Source: Bacteroidales bacterium
GTDB taxonomy: Bacteria > Bacteroidota > Bacteroidia > Bacteroidales > F082
Reading direction: 5' to 3'
NCBI GenBank assembly: GCA_028277395.1
Contig: JANQGJ010000084.1
Coordinates: forward strand, 38,789-102,788
DNA length: 64,000 bases
Below, one piece after another: positions 28,287-38,204 of the stretch (positions are counted from its first letter, which is position 1; each line of letters opens with the position of its first letter). The position numbers and the translations under genes were made by a program. The notes beneath the pieces are model-generated. The model was not told where the DNA came from, searched no databases, and saw nothing but the letters and a program-made list of their open reading frames with translations.

Positions 28287-28871
28287 ATGAAAAAAGATAT
28301 AATATTGGCAGGCGTAGGTGGTCAGGGAATTTTAACAATAGCCACTGTAATTGGAACTGCTGCTCTATTAGAAGGATTACAATTAAAACAGGCGGAAGTT
28401 CATGGTATGAGCCAACGTGGTGGAGATGTACAATCAAATCTGCGAATCTCCTCCGGTGATATTTCATCAGATCTGATCCCTGAAGGTAAAGCTGATCTAA
28501 TTATCTCGGTTGAGCCAATGGAATCTTTGAGATATATAAATATGCTGGACAAGAACAACGGCTGGCTGGTAACCAGCATGAATCCATTTGTTAATATCCC
28601 AAATTATCCTCCTGTAGAAGATGTTCTTAAAGCCATTTGGGAAGTTCCCCGTAATGTAACTATTGATGCCGAAAAGGTTGCAAAAGAACAAGGCTCAATA
28701 AAAGCTGCCAACATAGTTGCTCTTGGTGCTGCATCACCTTACCTGGGAATTAAATACGAATCACTTGAACATGCTATTAAAAAGATATTTGCTTCCAAAG
28801 GTGAGGATATTATAAATCTCAACTTAAAAGCATTATCTGCAGGTAAAAATTACGCTGTTAAAAAGACCTAG
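28287..28871 (+). CDS. iorB: Indolepyruvate ferredoxin oxidoreductase, beta subunit
   Basis: The 194-residue gamma-type oxidoreductase subunit has GVGGQGILT near the N-terminus and EVHGMSQRGG, both hallmark motifs of the 2-oxoacid:ferredoxin oxidoreductase gamma/beta domain that binds CoA. Size matches IorB. It is cotranscribed with iorA and ends 24 bp from a convergent gene. Confidence 0.92.
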   Translation: MKKDIILAGVGGQGILTIATVIGTAALLEGLQLKQAEVHGMSQRGGDVQSNLRISSGDISSDLIPEGKADLIISVEPMESLRYINMLDKNNGWLVTSMNPFVNIPNYPPVEDVLKAIWEVPRNVTIDAEKVAKEQGSIKAANIVALGAASPYLGIKYESLEHAIKKIFASKGEDIINLNLKALSAGKNYAVKKT

Positions 28872-28895
28872 GAATTACTCCAGTGAAAAATATTT

Positions 28896-29774
28896 TCAAA
28901 GTGCTTCCAGCAATTTAGCCAGTGGTTGTATTTTCGATTGTTTATTTTCCTTTTTATAAGTGACTATTAATTCGGAAATAAACCTTTTGATTACCTCTGA
29001 ATTTGAACATGGCAAATAAAATTCAGGGGTAATATCTAATTTCATTTGCTTTAGGTAGTGACTAATTTCGTTATGGGTAAAGATTGCTCCCCTGTTAGCC
29101 GCATTAATATAAAATAATACATCATCACGTACATACTGTTTTAACAACGTATTGCGGTTATCGTTGTCCATATAAACCAAAACAAAATTACCTGGAAGAT
29201 TAACTCCAAATACAGGCAAGTTTAACTTCTGACTTACAGCCATGTAAAGAATACCCAGGCTTAATGAATTACCTATTTTAAAATCCACAACCTTATTTAA
29301 AAAGTAGTTATCAGATAAATAAGATTTTTTATGATTACCTATGTATCTGTGAATATCGTAAAAAACATGGTTAACTACAGTTATTTTCTCAAGTGCTGTT
29401 AAGTTTTCATTTATTTCGAGCCAGGTTTCTCTATATAACTTTTCAAACTGATCAACATAATACTTGTGATCAATCTTAGGGTAAAAATATTGGTTTAATA
29501 TAAGATACCCATTAAATAAATCAGCATTATCATCAGCTGCCCAATTAGAAAAATTAACAATCAGTTCGTTTACACGAATCTCATCTATCACACTTTCAAT
29601 TCTGTCGGAATCACTGTCTTTAAAGGTATTTACCCATGCTTCTTCCAGTAATGGTATAGCTTTAGTACCATAGCTTAACACTTTCTTCCGGATTTCGCTA
29701 AATACCTCTTCATTTGGCTCATCCATCAGGCTTATTAAAGCATCCAGTTCGTTTAATTCATTTACATGAGGCAT
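28896..29774 (-). CDS. SirB1-like transglutaminase-core protein
   Basis: The protein is 292 residues from the ATG at 29774; a GTG four codons upstream is also in frame. The middle holds FYDIHRYIGN, then SLSLGILYMAVSQKLNLPVFGVNLPGN, the pattern of SirB1/transglutaminase-core-2 proteins, with Ser at the position where true transglutaminases have the catalytic Cys. The N-terminal 100 residues look like helical repeats. No enzymatic role is established. It is a single gene with tyrS downstream-oriented on the same strand, separated by about 170 bp of AT-rich sequence with no clear motif. Confidence 0.65.
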   Translation of the reverse strand: MPHVNELNELDALISLMDEPNEEVFSEIRKKVLSYGTKAIPLLEEAWVNTFKDSDSDRIESVIDEIRVNELIVNFSNWAADDNADLFNGYLILNQYFYPKIDHKYYVDQFEKLYRETWLEINENLTALEKITVVNHVFYDIHRYIGNHKKSYLSDNYFLNKVVDFKIGNSLSLGILYMAVSQKLNLPVFGVNLPGNFVLVYMDNDNRNTLLKQYVRDDVLFYINAANRGAIFTHNEISHYLKQMKLDITPEFYLPCSNSEVIKRFISELIVTYKKENKQSKIQPLAKLLEAL

Positions 29775-29945
29775 ATTTATCAACACATATTTGTATCAAT
29801 AAAAATATATTATTACTCGTTTGTAAATAAATAACCAGTCTAATTTTAATCACACAAAAATGTTAGTAACTATATAAAAAGATAAATCTCACAACAGCCT
29901 TGTATTCTGCTTGTTAAGAAACCTAAATCAGTTAGCCTGGTGCAA

Positions 29946-31244
29946 TTACCGGATTACTTTTACCAGAAAATAGTTCTTCTTACCTTTTTGAACAAGAATA
30001 TACTTTTCATTGAGTAAACAGCTCTCATTTATTTCAAAATCAATACTGATCTTTTCCTTGTTGATCGAAACTGCATTATCTTTTAACATTCTTCTTGCTT
30101 CGCCATTAGATTTAAATGCACCGGCTTTAGCAGAAAGAAAATCAAGAATTCCAATCCCCGAACTAAACTCCTGGAAACTAATCTCACTTTGAGGAACACC
30201 GTTAAATACACTTAATAATGTTTTTTCATCCATACTACGGAGCATTTCAGTTGTTCCTTTTCCAAATAGAATTTGCGAGGCTTCAATTGCCATATTATAT
30301 TCTTTCTCAGAATGCACTCTACATGTTATATCCCTGGCGAGTTCTTTTTGAAGTAGCCGCTGATGAGGTTCTTCTTTATGCTTAGCAATGAGGTTTATTA
30401 TATCATCCTCAGAAAATAATGTAAATATCTTAATGTATTTTTCGGCATCTTCATCTGACACATTTAACCAAAACTGATAAAACTCATAAGGTGTTGTTTT
30501 TTCGGGATCAAGCCAAACATTACCACCTTCGGTTTTACCAAATTTTGATCCATCAGCTTTAGTTATCAGAGGACAGGTAACTGCAAAAGCATTACTTTCA
30601 TGCCCTAACTTCCTTCTGATCAATTCTGTTCCGGTTATTATATTTCCCCATTGATCAGATCCGCCCATTTGTAAAGTGCAACCTTCTTTTTGAAACAAAT
30701 GTAAAAAATCGTATCCCTGAACAAGCTGGTAAGAAAACTCTGTAAACGACATTCCTGATTTACTGTCAGCTGATATCCGTTTTTTTACGGAATCTTTTGC
30801 CATCATATAATTAACTGTTAAGTGTTTTCCTATATCTCTTATAAAATCAATAAAAGAAAACTCTTTCATCCAGTCATAATTATTTACAAGTAATGCTTTG
30901 TTATCACCAGTTTTGAAGTCAAGAAATTTTGAAAGCTGTTTTTTTATTCCATCGACATTATGTTGCAGAAATTCCTCAGAAAGAAGATTACGTTCCTGTG
31001 ATTTTCCTGATGGATCACCTATCATTCCGGTTGCACCTCCCACAAGCGCTATCGGTCTGTGTCCGGCTCTTTGCAGGTGAACCAGCATCATTACCCCCAC
31101 CAGATGACCAATATGTAACGAATCAGCAGTTGGATCAATACCAACATACCCTGATGTCATATCTTTTAACAGATGTTCTTCTGTCTCAGGGGTCATATCG
31201 TGTATCATCCCTCTCCACTTTAGTTCATTAACAAAATTTCTCAT
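29946..31244 (-). CDS. tyrS: Tyrosyl-tRNA synthetase
   Basis: The 432-residue class I synthetase charges tRNA-Tyr. HIGH appears at 44-47 (LHIGH), the KMSKS equivalent is KFGKT at 234-238, the tyrosine pocket motif is GGSDQWGNI (194-202), and an S4-type RNA-binding domain occupies about 360-432. All are normal for the bacterial TyrRS family. It is divergent from the wzx-like gene. Confidence 0.97.
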   Translation of the reverse strand: MRNFVNELKWRGMIHDMTPETEEHLLKDMTSGYVGIDPTADSLHIGHLVGVMMLVHLQRAGHRPIALVGGATGMIGDPSGKSQERNLLSEEFLQHNVDGIKKQLSKFLDFKTGDNKALLVNNYDWMKEFSFIDFIRDIGKHLTVNYMMAKDSVKKRISADSKSGMSFTEFSYQLVQGYDFLHLFQKEGCTLQMGGSDQWGNIITGTELIRRKLGHESNAFAVTCPLITKADGSKFGKTEGGNVWLDPEKTTPYEFYQFWLNVSDEDAEKYIKIFTLFSEDDIINLIAKHKEEPHQRLLQKELARDITCRVHSEKEYNMAIEASQILFGKGTTEMLRSMDEKTLLSVFNGVPQSEISFQEFSSGIGILDFLSAKAGAFKSNGEARRMLKDNAVSINKEKISIDFEINESCLLNEKYILVQKGKKNYFLVKVIR

Positions 31245-31267
31245 TTCAGCTATTATAAAAATTTGTG

Positions 31268-31275
31268 CAAAGATA
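31268..31275 (-). promoter_or_regulatory. Candidate -7 box for tyrS
   Basis: TATCTTTG on the minus strand with TTG 22 bases further upstream, predicting a leader of about 17 bases before the tyrS ATG. No T-box-like structure is visible. Confidence 0.45.
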
Positions 31276-31371
31276 TTTAATATGACTTTTCGATAAACAA
31301 TTTGTTACTAATAAGCACATTTTTTGATATTTTGTTTATTAAAATACATCAGCTAAATCCATCAATTAAAC

Positions 31372-31379
31372 TACATTTG
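31372..31379 (+). promoter_or_regulatory. Candidate -7 box touching the wzx-like start codon
   Basis: TACATTTG ends 5 bases before the ATG at 31385. With the usual spacing the transcript would start at or next to the ATG, giving a leaderless or nearly leaderless mRNA. Confidence 0.4.
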
Positions 31380-31384
31380 CACTA

Positions 31385-32869
31385 ATGCAAAAGAAATTTC
31401 TAAAAAATCTGGGATTACTACTATTCCTTAATCTGCTTATTAAACCTTTTTGGATACTGGGAGTTGACAGACAGGTTCAAAATGTAGTGGGAGTTGAAGA
31501 ATACGGTTTGTATTTTACAATATTTAATTTTTCTTTTTTGTTTTATATTTTCCTTGACCTCGGAATAACAAATTTTAATAACCGGAATATTGCTCAAAAT
31601 AATCAGTTGCTTAGTAAACATCTGGCTGGCATAAGCATTCTTAAGCTTTTGCTGGGATTATTTTACGGAATAATAATATTTGTAACAGGTTTGATAATTG
31701 GTTACAGAGGACAACAATTGTATCTGCTGGCATGGGTAGGATTTAACCAGTTTGTTTTATCATTTATTCTTTACATCAGATCAAATCTATCAGGTTTATT
31801 ACTATTTAAAACCGATAGTTTTCTGTCAATACTTGACAGGGTATTGATGATAATAATATGTGGGTTTTTGCTTTGGTTTAATGTTTTTGGTACTACATTT
31901 CAGATAGAGTGGTTCGTATATTCACAAACAGCAGCTTATTTAATCACACTTTCTGTGGCTGTTACAGCTGTTATTAATAAATCCGGTAAGTTGAAGTTCA
32001 ACTGGAATTTCCCATTTTTCATATTAATCGTGAAAAAAAGTATTCCTTTTGCATTGCTTGTTTTATTAATGAGTTTTTATAACAGAGTAGATCCAGTATT
32101 GATTGAAAGGATATTACCCGGAACACTTGGTGAAGAACAGTCAGGTGTGTATGCTCAGGCATATCGATTACTGGATGCTGGACAGAATTTTGCATTCCTG
32201 TTTGCAGTATTATTACTTCCACTTTTTTCGAAGATGATCAGTATCAAACAATCTGTTGAGAAGTTAGTAAAGCTATCAGCCTCAATATTAATTTCAGGTT
32301 CACTAATTATCGCAATTACCGCTCAATTTTATTCAACTGATTTGATGAATCTGATGTATTACAGGTTTCCAGGTGAGTCTGTTGAACATTTCACATTAAG
32401 AATAAATCAGTCTGCTATAATATTTAGATTTCTGATGTTCAGTTTTGTAGCAATTTCTTCCAACTACATATTCGGGACCTTATTAACTGCAAATAATAGT
32501 TTGAAACAACTAAATTTTATTGCGTTGGGTAGTTTAATAATTAACATCTCGCTAAACTTTTACCTCATACCTCATTTTCAGGCAATAGGTTCTGCCATTG
32601 CCAGTGTTACAACACAAAGTGCTGCAGCAGTTTCACAGTTGATCATTGTAATAATTATATTCAGGTTCAGGATTAATTATAAGTTCATATTAAACCTTGC
32701 AATTCTAATAATTGCTTTAATTTCTGTAGGTTTTCTGCTCACCGAATTTTTAAATACCAGGTGGGAAGTTTCGATGGTACTGATGCTAATCTCAGGTTTT
32801 TTACTTTCCGTGATACTTAAACTGTTCCATGTAAAAGAGTTTATTGAAATTATAAAGGAAAAGGAGTAA
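31385..32869 (+). CDS. Wzx-like polysaccharide flippase (MOP superfamily)
   Basis: The 494-residue integral membrane protein has about 12-14 hydrophobic spans and little else, and begins MQKKFLKNLGLLLFLNLLIK, typical of Bacteroidota oligosaccharide flippases. It would move lipid-linked oligosaccharide across the inner membrane. Two Wzz-like genes and a Wzy/WaaL-like gene follow on the same strand, supporting a polysaccharide-export role. The start is fixed by the promoter box immediately upstream and by the typical N-terminus. Confidence 0.85.
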   Translation: MQKKFLKNLGLLLFLNLLIKPFWILGVDRQVQNVVGVEEYGLYFTIFNFSFLFYIFLDLGITNFNNRNIAQNNQLLSKHLAGISILKLLLGLFYGIIIFVTGLIIGYRGQQLYLLAWVGFNQFVLSFILYIRSNLSGLLLFKTDSFLSILDRVLMIIICGFLLWFNVFGTTFQIEWFVYSQTAAYLITLSVAVTAVINKSGKLKFNWNFPFFILIVKKSIPFALLVLLMSFYNRVDPVLIERILPGTLGEEQSGVYAQAYRLLDAGQNFAFLFAVLLLPLFSKMISIKQSVEKLVKLSASILISGSLIIAITAQFYSTDLMNLMYYRFPGESVEHFTLRINQSAIIFRFLMFSFVAISSNYIFGTLLTANNSLKQLNFIALGSLIINISLNFYLIPHFQAIGSAIASVTTQSAAAVSQLIIVIIIFRFRINYKFILNLAILIIALISVGFLLTEFLNTRWEVSMVLMLISGFLLSVILKLFHVKEFIEIIKEKE

Positions 32870-32958
32870 TCCAATGTTCTGTAGTATGTTTAAAGAATAT
32901 GTAAGATTACATTACAAACACTCTTGATAAATTTTATATATCCTTGACCGAAACCATA

Positions 32959-32988
32959 TTGCCGGCTAAATAAAATTTCATATTTTTG
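32959..32988 (+). promoter_or_regulatory. Promoter for the Wzz-like pair and polymerase
   Basis: TTG at 32959-32961, exactly 19 bases, then TATTTTTG at 32981-32988: the best match to the Bacteroidota consensus in this window, about 24 bases before the ATG at 33013. It separates the Wzz/Wzy genes from the flippase transcriptionally. Confidence 0.6.
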
Positions 32989-33012
32989 ATCGCTTAAAAT
33001 CAAAAAAACTTT

Positions 33013-34068
33013 ATGAATTCGCATGACCAAAATCATAAACCGTTTTTATCAGGTGTTTTAATGCAGGTTATTTATACTTACAAAAAACACTTAACTATAA
33101 TCGGAATAAGTGCAATAATCCTTTCTGCCGTTTTTTCAGGTCCTGGTTTCATCACACCTTTATATAAATCAATTGTAATTTTATACCCAACTGCAAGTAA
33201 TTCTATCTCAAAAGTACTTTTAAGCGATAACTTCAATAATTCAAAAGACATCCTTGAATTTGGTGAGATTGAACAAACTGAACAAATGTTGCAGGTATTG
33301 AACTCAAACAAAATACGAGATCGGATAATTAACAAATATGACCTTATAAATCATTATGGTATAAAGGAAAGGTCAAAGTATAAAATGACTCAGTTATATG
33401 ATGAATATGAAAGTAATTTTGTGTTTAGAAGAACTGAGTTCATGGCTGTAAAAATTACTGTTTACGATAAAGATCCTGAACTGGCTGCTTTTATGGCAAA
33501 TGATGTAGCTGAACTGGTTGATTCTACTATCAATCAGATGCAGAAGAAAATTGCCAAACGAGCATTTGATATAGTAGAAGCAGAGTATTTAAAATTAAAG
33601 ACTGAAATTAAGAATAAAGAGGACTCCTTAACAATTCTTCGTGAATTCGGTGTACATGACTATGAGAGCCAGTCGGAAATGTTTAACAGGCAACTGGCCA
33701 TAGAAATGGCAAAAGGAAACAGGAATGGTATTACCAGATTAGAGAAGAAGCTCGAAACCTTAGCTAAATACGGAGGCCCTTATGTGTCATTAAGAGATGC
33801 ATTGGAACATGACAAAAAACAATTGAGTCAGCTAAAGGCAAAGTATGAGGAAGCAAAAGTTGATGCTCAGGAGAGTTTGCCACATACATTCGTTATTAAT
33901 ACTGCTTACGAAGCTGAAAAAAAAACTTACCCGATAAGATGGTTAATAGTTGTAATATCTACCTTTACAACTTTGTTCTTAGCTGTAATAATATTTAGTT
34001 TAATTGACATGTTCACAGGCAATCTTGGTGAAGACATTAAAAAAAAAAGTTTGGTAGAAAAAGAATAA
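33013..34068 (+). CDS. Wzz-like chain-length determinant protein (first copy)
   Basis: The 351-residue protein has a membrane span at about 32-50 (ending in FSGPGFITPLYKS), a long helical periplasmic region, and a second span near 310-335 preceded by YPIRWLIVV. Such polysaccharide co-polymerases set chain length. The last codons pass through a run of ten A (34039-34048) and then stop. In the -1 frame the sequence remains open from there into the second Wzz-like gene, so a fused product of about 717 residues is possible. Confidence 0.8.
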   Translation: MNSHDQNHKPFLSGVLMQVIYTYKKHLTIIGISAIILSAVFSGPGFITPLYKSIVILYPTASNSISKVLLSDNFNNSKDILEFGEIEQTEQMLQVLNSNKIRDRIINKYDLINHYGIKERSKYKMTQLYDEYESNFVFRRTEFMAVKITVYDKDPELAAFMANDVAELVDSTINQMQKKIAKRAFDIVEAEYLKLKTEIKNKEDSLTILREFGVHDYESQSEMFNRQLAIEMAKGNRNGITRLEKKLETLAKYGGPYVSLRDALEHDKKQLSQLKAKYEEAKVDAQESLPHTFVINTAYEAEKKTYPIRWLIVVISTFTTLFLAVIIFSLIDMFTGNLGEDIKKKSLVEKE

Positions 34069-34217
34069 GTTCGGGAAGTAAATACGTTTTTAAAAGTTTT
34101 ACTTTTAGTAGTAAAAAAAATAATAAAAGGAAAAAAGGGATAATTACTGATCCTCAGCCGCAACCAACTGCAGGAGATGATATAGAGGAATACATTTGGG
34201 ATATTAATAAAATCGAC
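34039..34217 (+). other. A10 slippery run and open -1 frame joining the two Wzz-like genes
   Basis: Ten consecutive A (34039-34048) followed by G lie six codons before the stop of the first gene. Reading one base back from that run, 59 sense codons (34041-34217) run without a stop or any ATG, GTG or TTG up to the ATG of the second gene. The predicted linker begins very basic (FGRKRISSGSK..., NNKRKKG) and ends acidic (GDDIEEYIWD). A basic linker fits the cytoplasmic side between the two spans. Causes could be programmed slippage, phase variation or a homopolymer error. Confidence 0.5.
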
Positions 34218-35165
34218 ATGGACAAACTATTTAATAGCGCACATCTAATAAACTTAATTGCAAAATGGAGGTTTCATTTATTAGCAATTGTTATCATAGC
34301 AGCAATATTGGCAATGATTTTCTCAGGTCCGGCATTTATAACTCCGCTGTATAAATCGCATGCGATTGCATATCCAGCTAATGTAGAACCATACGCTGAT
34401 GAGAGCGAAACTGAGCAAATGCTTCAGATCCTTAATTCCCAGGACATAACTGACAGCATGATTGCTCATTTTGATTTAGCAAAGCATTATGAGATTAATC
34501 CTGATTATAAGTACTTTAAAACTGCTTTGTACGACACTTATCATGAACATGTTTCAATTAATAAAACACCTTACGAATCAGTAAGAATTGAAGCTTCCGA
34601 CAAAAGTCCCGATACAGCTTCAATGATGGTTGATGCTTTGCTTGATTTTTATGACAAAAAAATTGCTCATCTCCATAAATCCAAATCGAAAGAGGTTATT
34701 GAAATGTATGGGATCCAACTTTACAAGAAGAGAAAAGTACTTGACTCGCTAAAACGTGAGTTAACACGTTTGGGAGTGGAAGAAGGTTTGCTTGAGTATG
34801 AATCCCAGTCACAGGAAATAATGAAAGGATATCTTGGGACTATTGATGGAACTAACAGGTCACAGATCAACAGTAAAGAGGTTGAAAGGTTAAGAAAAAA
34901 CATGGAGAAGGGTAGTGGACAGCTTATTGAACTCGTTCATATGATTGGGTACGAAGCTGCTGCTTATGTAGAAGTTAAGCTTGACTATGAGATGGCACAA
35001 AGATTTTACGATTCAAACCTTTCCTACAGCAACATTATTAGTGCTCCATATCCCTCTGATAAGAAAAGTTATCCAATAAGGTGGCTTATCGTACTTCTTG
35101 TATCTACTGCAACATTTATTATGTCATTACTTATTATTTTCTTTATTGAGAATAACAAGAATTAA
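34218..35165 (+). CDS. Wzz-like chain-length determinant protein (second copy)
   Basis: The 315-residue protein has the same plan as the preceding one: span at about 21-40 ending in FSGPAFITPLYKS, EQMLQILNS, a helical periplasmic part and a C-terminal span preceded by YPIRWLIVL. The shared signatures show the two are paralogues. The ATG at 34218 gives a normal N-terminus, but the in-frame sequence upstream is also open back to the A10 run, so the start may not be the only one used. The polymerase gene starts 28 bp later. Confidence 0.82.
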   Translation: MDKLFNSAHLINLIAKWRFHLLAIVIIAAILAMIFSGPAFITPLYKSHAIAYPANVEPYADESETEQMLQILNSQDITDSMIAHFDLAKHYEINPDYKYFKTALYDTYHEHVSINKTPYESVRIEASDKSPDTASMMVDALLDFYDKKIAHLHKSKSKEVIEMYGIQLYKKRKVLDSLKRELTRLGVEEGLLEYESQSQEIMKGYLGTIDGTNRSQINSKEVERLRKNMEKGSGQLIELVHMIGYEAAAYVEVKLDYEMAQRFYDSNLSYSNIISAPYPSDKKSYPIRWLIVLLVSTATFIMSLLIIFFIENNKN

Positions 35166-35192
35166 CCAACTGTTTAATACACCTTTTGTAAC

Positions 35193-36656
35193 TTGACTGA
35201 AAAATCTAAAATAGTCTGGGTATATTTGATTACAGCATTATTCCTTGTTGTAAACTTCTACTTAATACTTGAGAAAAATGTTTATTGGTTTTTCCTGTTA
35301 CCAATTGTTCTGGTAATATTTGTGTATTATCTTGTTTCTTTGGATAAAATCATCCTTTTCATAACTTTCCTTACCCCATTTGCTGTTGAATTACGTGATA
35401 TGGAAGGGGGGCTGGGCCTTTCACTCCCTACGGAGCCTCTGATGTTTGGGGTACTTCTATTATTTGTTGCAAACCTGATTTTTGAACAAAGGTATGATAG
35501 TAAGATTTCCAAACATCCAATCTCATATATCATTTATGCTTCGTTGTTCTGGATGTTTTTCACAGCAATTTTAAGTGAACTACCCCTTATATCGTTTAAG
35601 TATTTACTATCACGGTTGTGGTTTGTAATACCCTTTTATTTTGTTACTGCCATAATGTTCAAAAACAGAAAGAATATTGACAGGTTTATTATATTATATA
35701 TGTCTGCGTTATGTGTAATCATCATTTACACGCTTATTCAACACTCCAAATATAGTTTTGAAGAAGATGCTGGTCACTGGGTTATGTCACCTTTTTATAA
35801 TGATCATACGGCATACGGTGGGGCCCTGGCATTTTTTTTACCTTCGGCTTTTGGCTATTTATTCTTCCCGGGTATTTCGAAAACCAAAAGGTTATTCGCT
35901 TTAATTGCTGTAATAATATTGAGTGTCGGACTTGTTTTTTCCTACGGTCGGGCCGCCTGGATTAGTGTAGCAGCTGCTATAGTAGTTCTGGTTTTTGTTC
36001 TGTTGCGTGTTAAGTTTTATGTACTTGCAGTATCCTTTATGATACTTGTTGGAACTTTTTTCACTTTTCAGCATCAAATACTTGACAGATTATCAAAAAA
36101 CAAGCAGGATTCATCTGCAAATTTTGCAGAGCATATTCAATCAATTACAAATATTTCTTCGGACGCCTCCAACCTTGAAAGAATAAACAGGTGGCAGGCA
36201 GCAATAAGATTATACACTGAGAGACCGATAGTTGGATGGGGACCCGGAACATACCAGTTTGTTTATTCTCCATTCCAAAGCTCACAGGAGAAAACGATCA
36301 TAAGTACAAACCTGGGAGACAAAGGAAACGCTCACAGTGAGTATCTTGGGCCATTAGCAGAAATGGGAATTCCCGGACTACTTATTATTATAATTTTAAT
36401 AACGTATATAGTAATTGTGGGGTTAAGAGTTTATAAAACCGGAGATAAAAAAATTAAGTTTTTAAGCCTAATGGTATTATTGGGATTAATAACCTACTTT
36501 ACACATGGCTTCCTGAATAACTTCCTTGATACCGATAAACTATCTGTACCTGTCTGGGGATTTACAGCAATACTTGTTGCATTGGACGTCTATCATGGTC
36601 CCCGTGGTGATAAATCAGAAAACAGATCCATCACCCAGGGTAACAATAATGAATAG
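35193..36656 (+). CDS. O-antigen polymerase/ligase-like membrane protein (Wzy/WaaL family)
   Basis: The 487-residue protein has about 10-12 spans. The Wzy_C/O-antigen-ligase region shows FSYGRAAWIS, ERINRWQAA and the conserved loop WGPGTYQFVYSPF with NAHSEYLGPLAEMG. It would polymerise repeat units or join them to a lipid acceptor at the periplasmic face. The start is TTG at 35193; no ATG is available for the first 69 codons. It completes a Wzx, Wzz, Wzz, Wzy-like set and converges on the second lpxD 8 bp away. Confidence 0.85.
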   Translation: MTEKSKIVWVYLITALFLVVNFYLILEKNVYWFFLLPIVLVIFVYYLVSLDKIILFITFLTPFAVELRDMEGGLGLSLPTEPLMFGVLLLFVANLIFEQRYDSKISKHPISYIIYASLFWMFFTAILSELPLISFKYLLSRLWFVIPFYFVTAIMFKNRKNIDRFIILYMSALCVIIIYTLIQHSKYSFEEDAGHWVMSPFYNDHTAYGGALAFFLPSAFGYLFFPGISKTKRLFALIAVIILSVGLVFSYGRAAWISVAAAIVVLVFVLLRVKFYVLAVSFMILVGTFFTFQHQILDRLSKNKQDSSANFAEHIQSITNISSDASNLERINRWQAAIRLYTERPIVGWGPGTYQFVYSPFQSSQEKTIISTNLGDKGNAHSEYLGPLAEMGIPGLLIIIILITYIVIVGLRVYKTGDKKIKFLSLMVLLGLITYFTHGFLNNFLDTDKLSVPVWGFTAILVALDVYHGPRGDKSENRSITQGNNNE

Positions 36657-36664
36657 AACAGTTA

Positions 36665-37606
36665 CTACTTTTCTAAGCTTTTTAATTTTCTTAGTAATTC
36701 GGGAACTTTTTTCAAGGATGCGAAATGTTTCCAGTATTGGCGGACCTCCATAACAGGAGAACCCATATAAACTTTGTTTCCTTCAATAGATTTATCAACA
36801 GCAGATGTAGCCATAATAACAGCCTTCTTTCCAATAACAAGATCTTTGTTTATTGCAACACGAGCCCAGATTATTACTTCATCTTCAATAACAGTCACAC
36901 CGGCAATAGCAGCAAATGCACCTATCAGACAATGTTTACCAATAACAGTATCATGTCCAATCTGACACTGATTATCCATTTTCGTTCCTTCACCGATTAT
37001 TGTATCACCGGTAACCCCCTTGTCAATGGTACAGGAAGCCCCTATCTCCACATTGTTTTCAATGATCACTTTTCCGGCAGATAAGAATTTAACAAATCCT
37101 TCCTTACGACGTTGGAAATAATATGCATCCCCGCCAATTACTGCATTTGAGTGCAATACAACATTATCACCTATGACCGAATTATCATAAATACTAACGT
37201 TAGCATGGATAATACAGTTTTTTCCAATCTTTACATTATTACCAACAAAAGTACCAGGCTGAATAACAGTCCCCTCACCTATTTCAGCTGTTTCACTAAT
37301 CATGTCACTAGCAGGAACAAGTGGTCTGGAATACTCAATCAAAGTATTAAATGCATCCATAGGAGCATCATGCAATATTATTGATTTTCCGTTGGGTACT
37401 TCAACCTCTTTGTTAATAATTACGAATGAGGCTTTGGATTCGAGTACTTTCTTATAATACTTTGGGTGATCAACAAAAGTAATATCTCCTTTTCTTACAA
37501 CATGTAATTCGTTCAAGCCTGTTACAATAGCATCAGAATTACCTATAACTTTCCCTTTAACGATATCAGCAATATCGCTTAAAGTGTGTGGTGCTTTAAA
37601 ATCCAT
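36665..37606 (-). CDS. LpxD-like acyltransferase, second paralogue
   Basis: The 313-residue left-handed beta-helix protein has many hexapeptide repeats and an LpxD-type N-terminal domain (about 1-100). The putative catalytic histidine is kept (H218 in QIGHDTVIG), but the segment equivalent to the substrate loop reads [13 protein letters not shown] instead of [11 protein letters not shown] as in the other copy at 40600. It lies 5 bp after efp in the lipid A operon. A role in a second acyl transfer or in a modified lipid A is possible but unproven. Confidence 0.78.
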   Translation of the reverse strand: MDFKAPHTLSDIADIVKGKVIGNSDAIVTGLNELHVVRKGDITFVDHPKYYKKVLESKASFVIINKEVEVPNGKSIILHDAPMDAFNTLIEYSRPLVPASDMISETAEIGEGTVIQPGTFVGNNVKIGKNCIIHANVSIYDNSVIGDNVVLHSNAVIGGDAYYFQRRKEGFVKFLSAGKVIIENNVEIGASCTIDKGVTGDTIIGEGTKMDNQCQIGHDTVIGKHCLIGAFAAIAGVTVIEDEVIIWARVAINKDLVIGKKAVIMATSAVDKSIEGNKVYMGSPVMEVRQYWKHFASLKKVPELLRKLKSLEK

Positions 37607-37611
37607 ATGAA

Positions 37612-38178
37612 CTATGACTTAACACGTTCCGAGTAATTTCCGGTCCGTGTATCTACTTTTATTTTATCTCCTTCATTAATAAAAAGAGGAACTTTTACTG
37701 TTGTATTTGTTTCAACGGTTGCATCCTTAAAAGTATTGGTTGCTGTATTTCCTCTATCTCCCGGTTCAGTATAAGTTACTTCAAGAACTACATACGCCGG
37801 CATCTCACATAAAATTGGAGAATCGGTTTCTCCGTGATATGCTATTGTAACCTCTTGTCCTTCTTTCAATAAATCAGGTGCAGGAATAAGTGATTTATCA
37901 ATAAATGTTTGTTCATAATTTTCCGAGTTCATAAAATGATAAATATCACCTTCATTGTACAGGTATTGATATTGTCTTCTTTCAACTCTTTGTATATCAA
38001 TCTTTACTCCTGAAGTAAAAGTATTTGTAAGGATTCGTCCTGTTTTAACATTTTTGAGTTTTGTTCTTACAAAAGCCGGTCCTTTACCTGGTTTAACATG
38101 CTGGAATTCAGCAATTGTAAAAAGATCTCCGTTGTGCATTATGCATAATCCGTTTCTAAAATCTGCGGTTGTTGCCAT
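37612..38178 (-). CDS. efp: Elongation factor P
   Basis: The 188-residue three-domain factor helps ribosomes through polyproline stretches. The loop carrying the modifiable lysine is present as KPGKGPAF near residues 29-36. The EpmA/EpmB modification genes are not in the window. It is placed between lpxA and the second lpxD, an arrangement recurrent in Bacteroidota. Confidence 0.95.
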   Translation of the reverse strand: MATTADFRNGLCIMHNGDLFTIAEFQHVKPGKGPAFVRTKLKNVKTGRILTNTFTSGVKIDIQRVERRQYQYLYNEGDIYHFMNSENYEQTFIDKSLIPAPDLLKEGQEVTIAYHGETDSPILCEMPAYVVLEVTYTEPGDRGNTATNTFKDATVETNTTVKVPLFINEGDKIKVDTRTGNYSERVKS

Positions 38179-38204
38179 AACATCTTTATTGTTTACGTAT
38201 AAAA

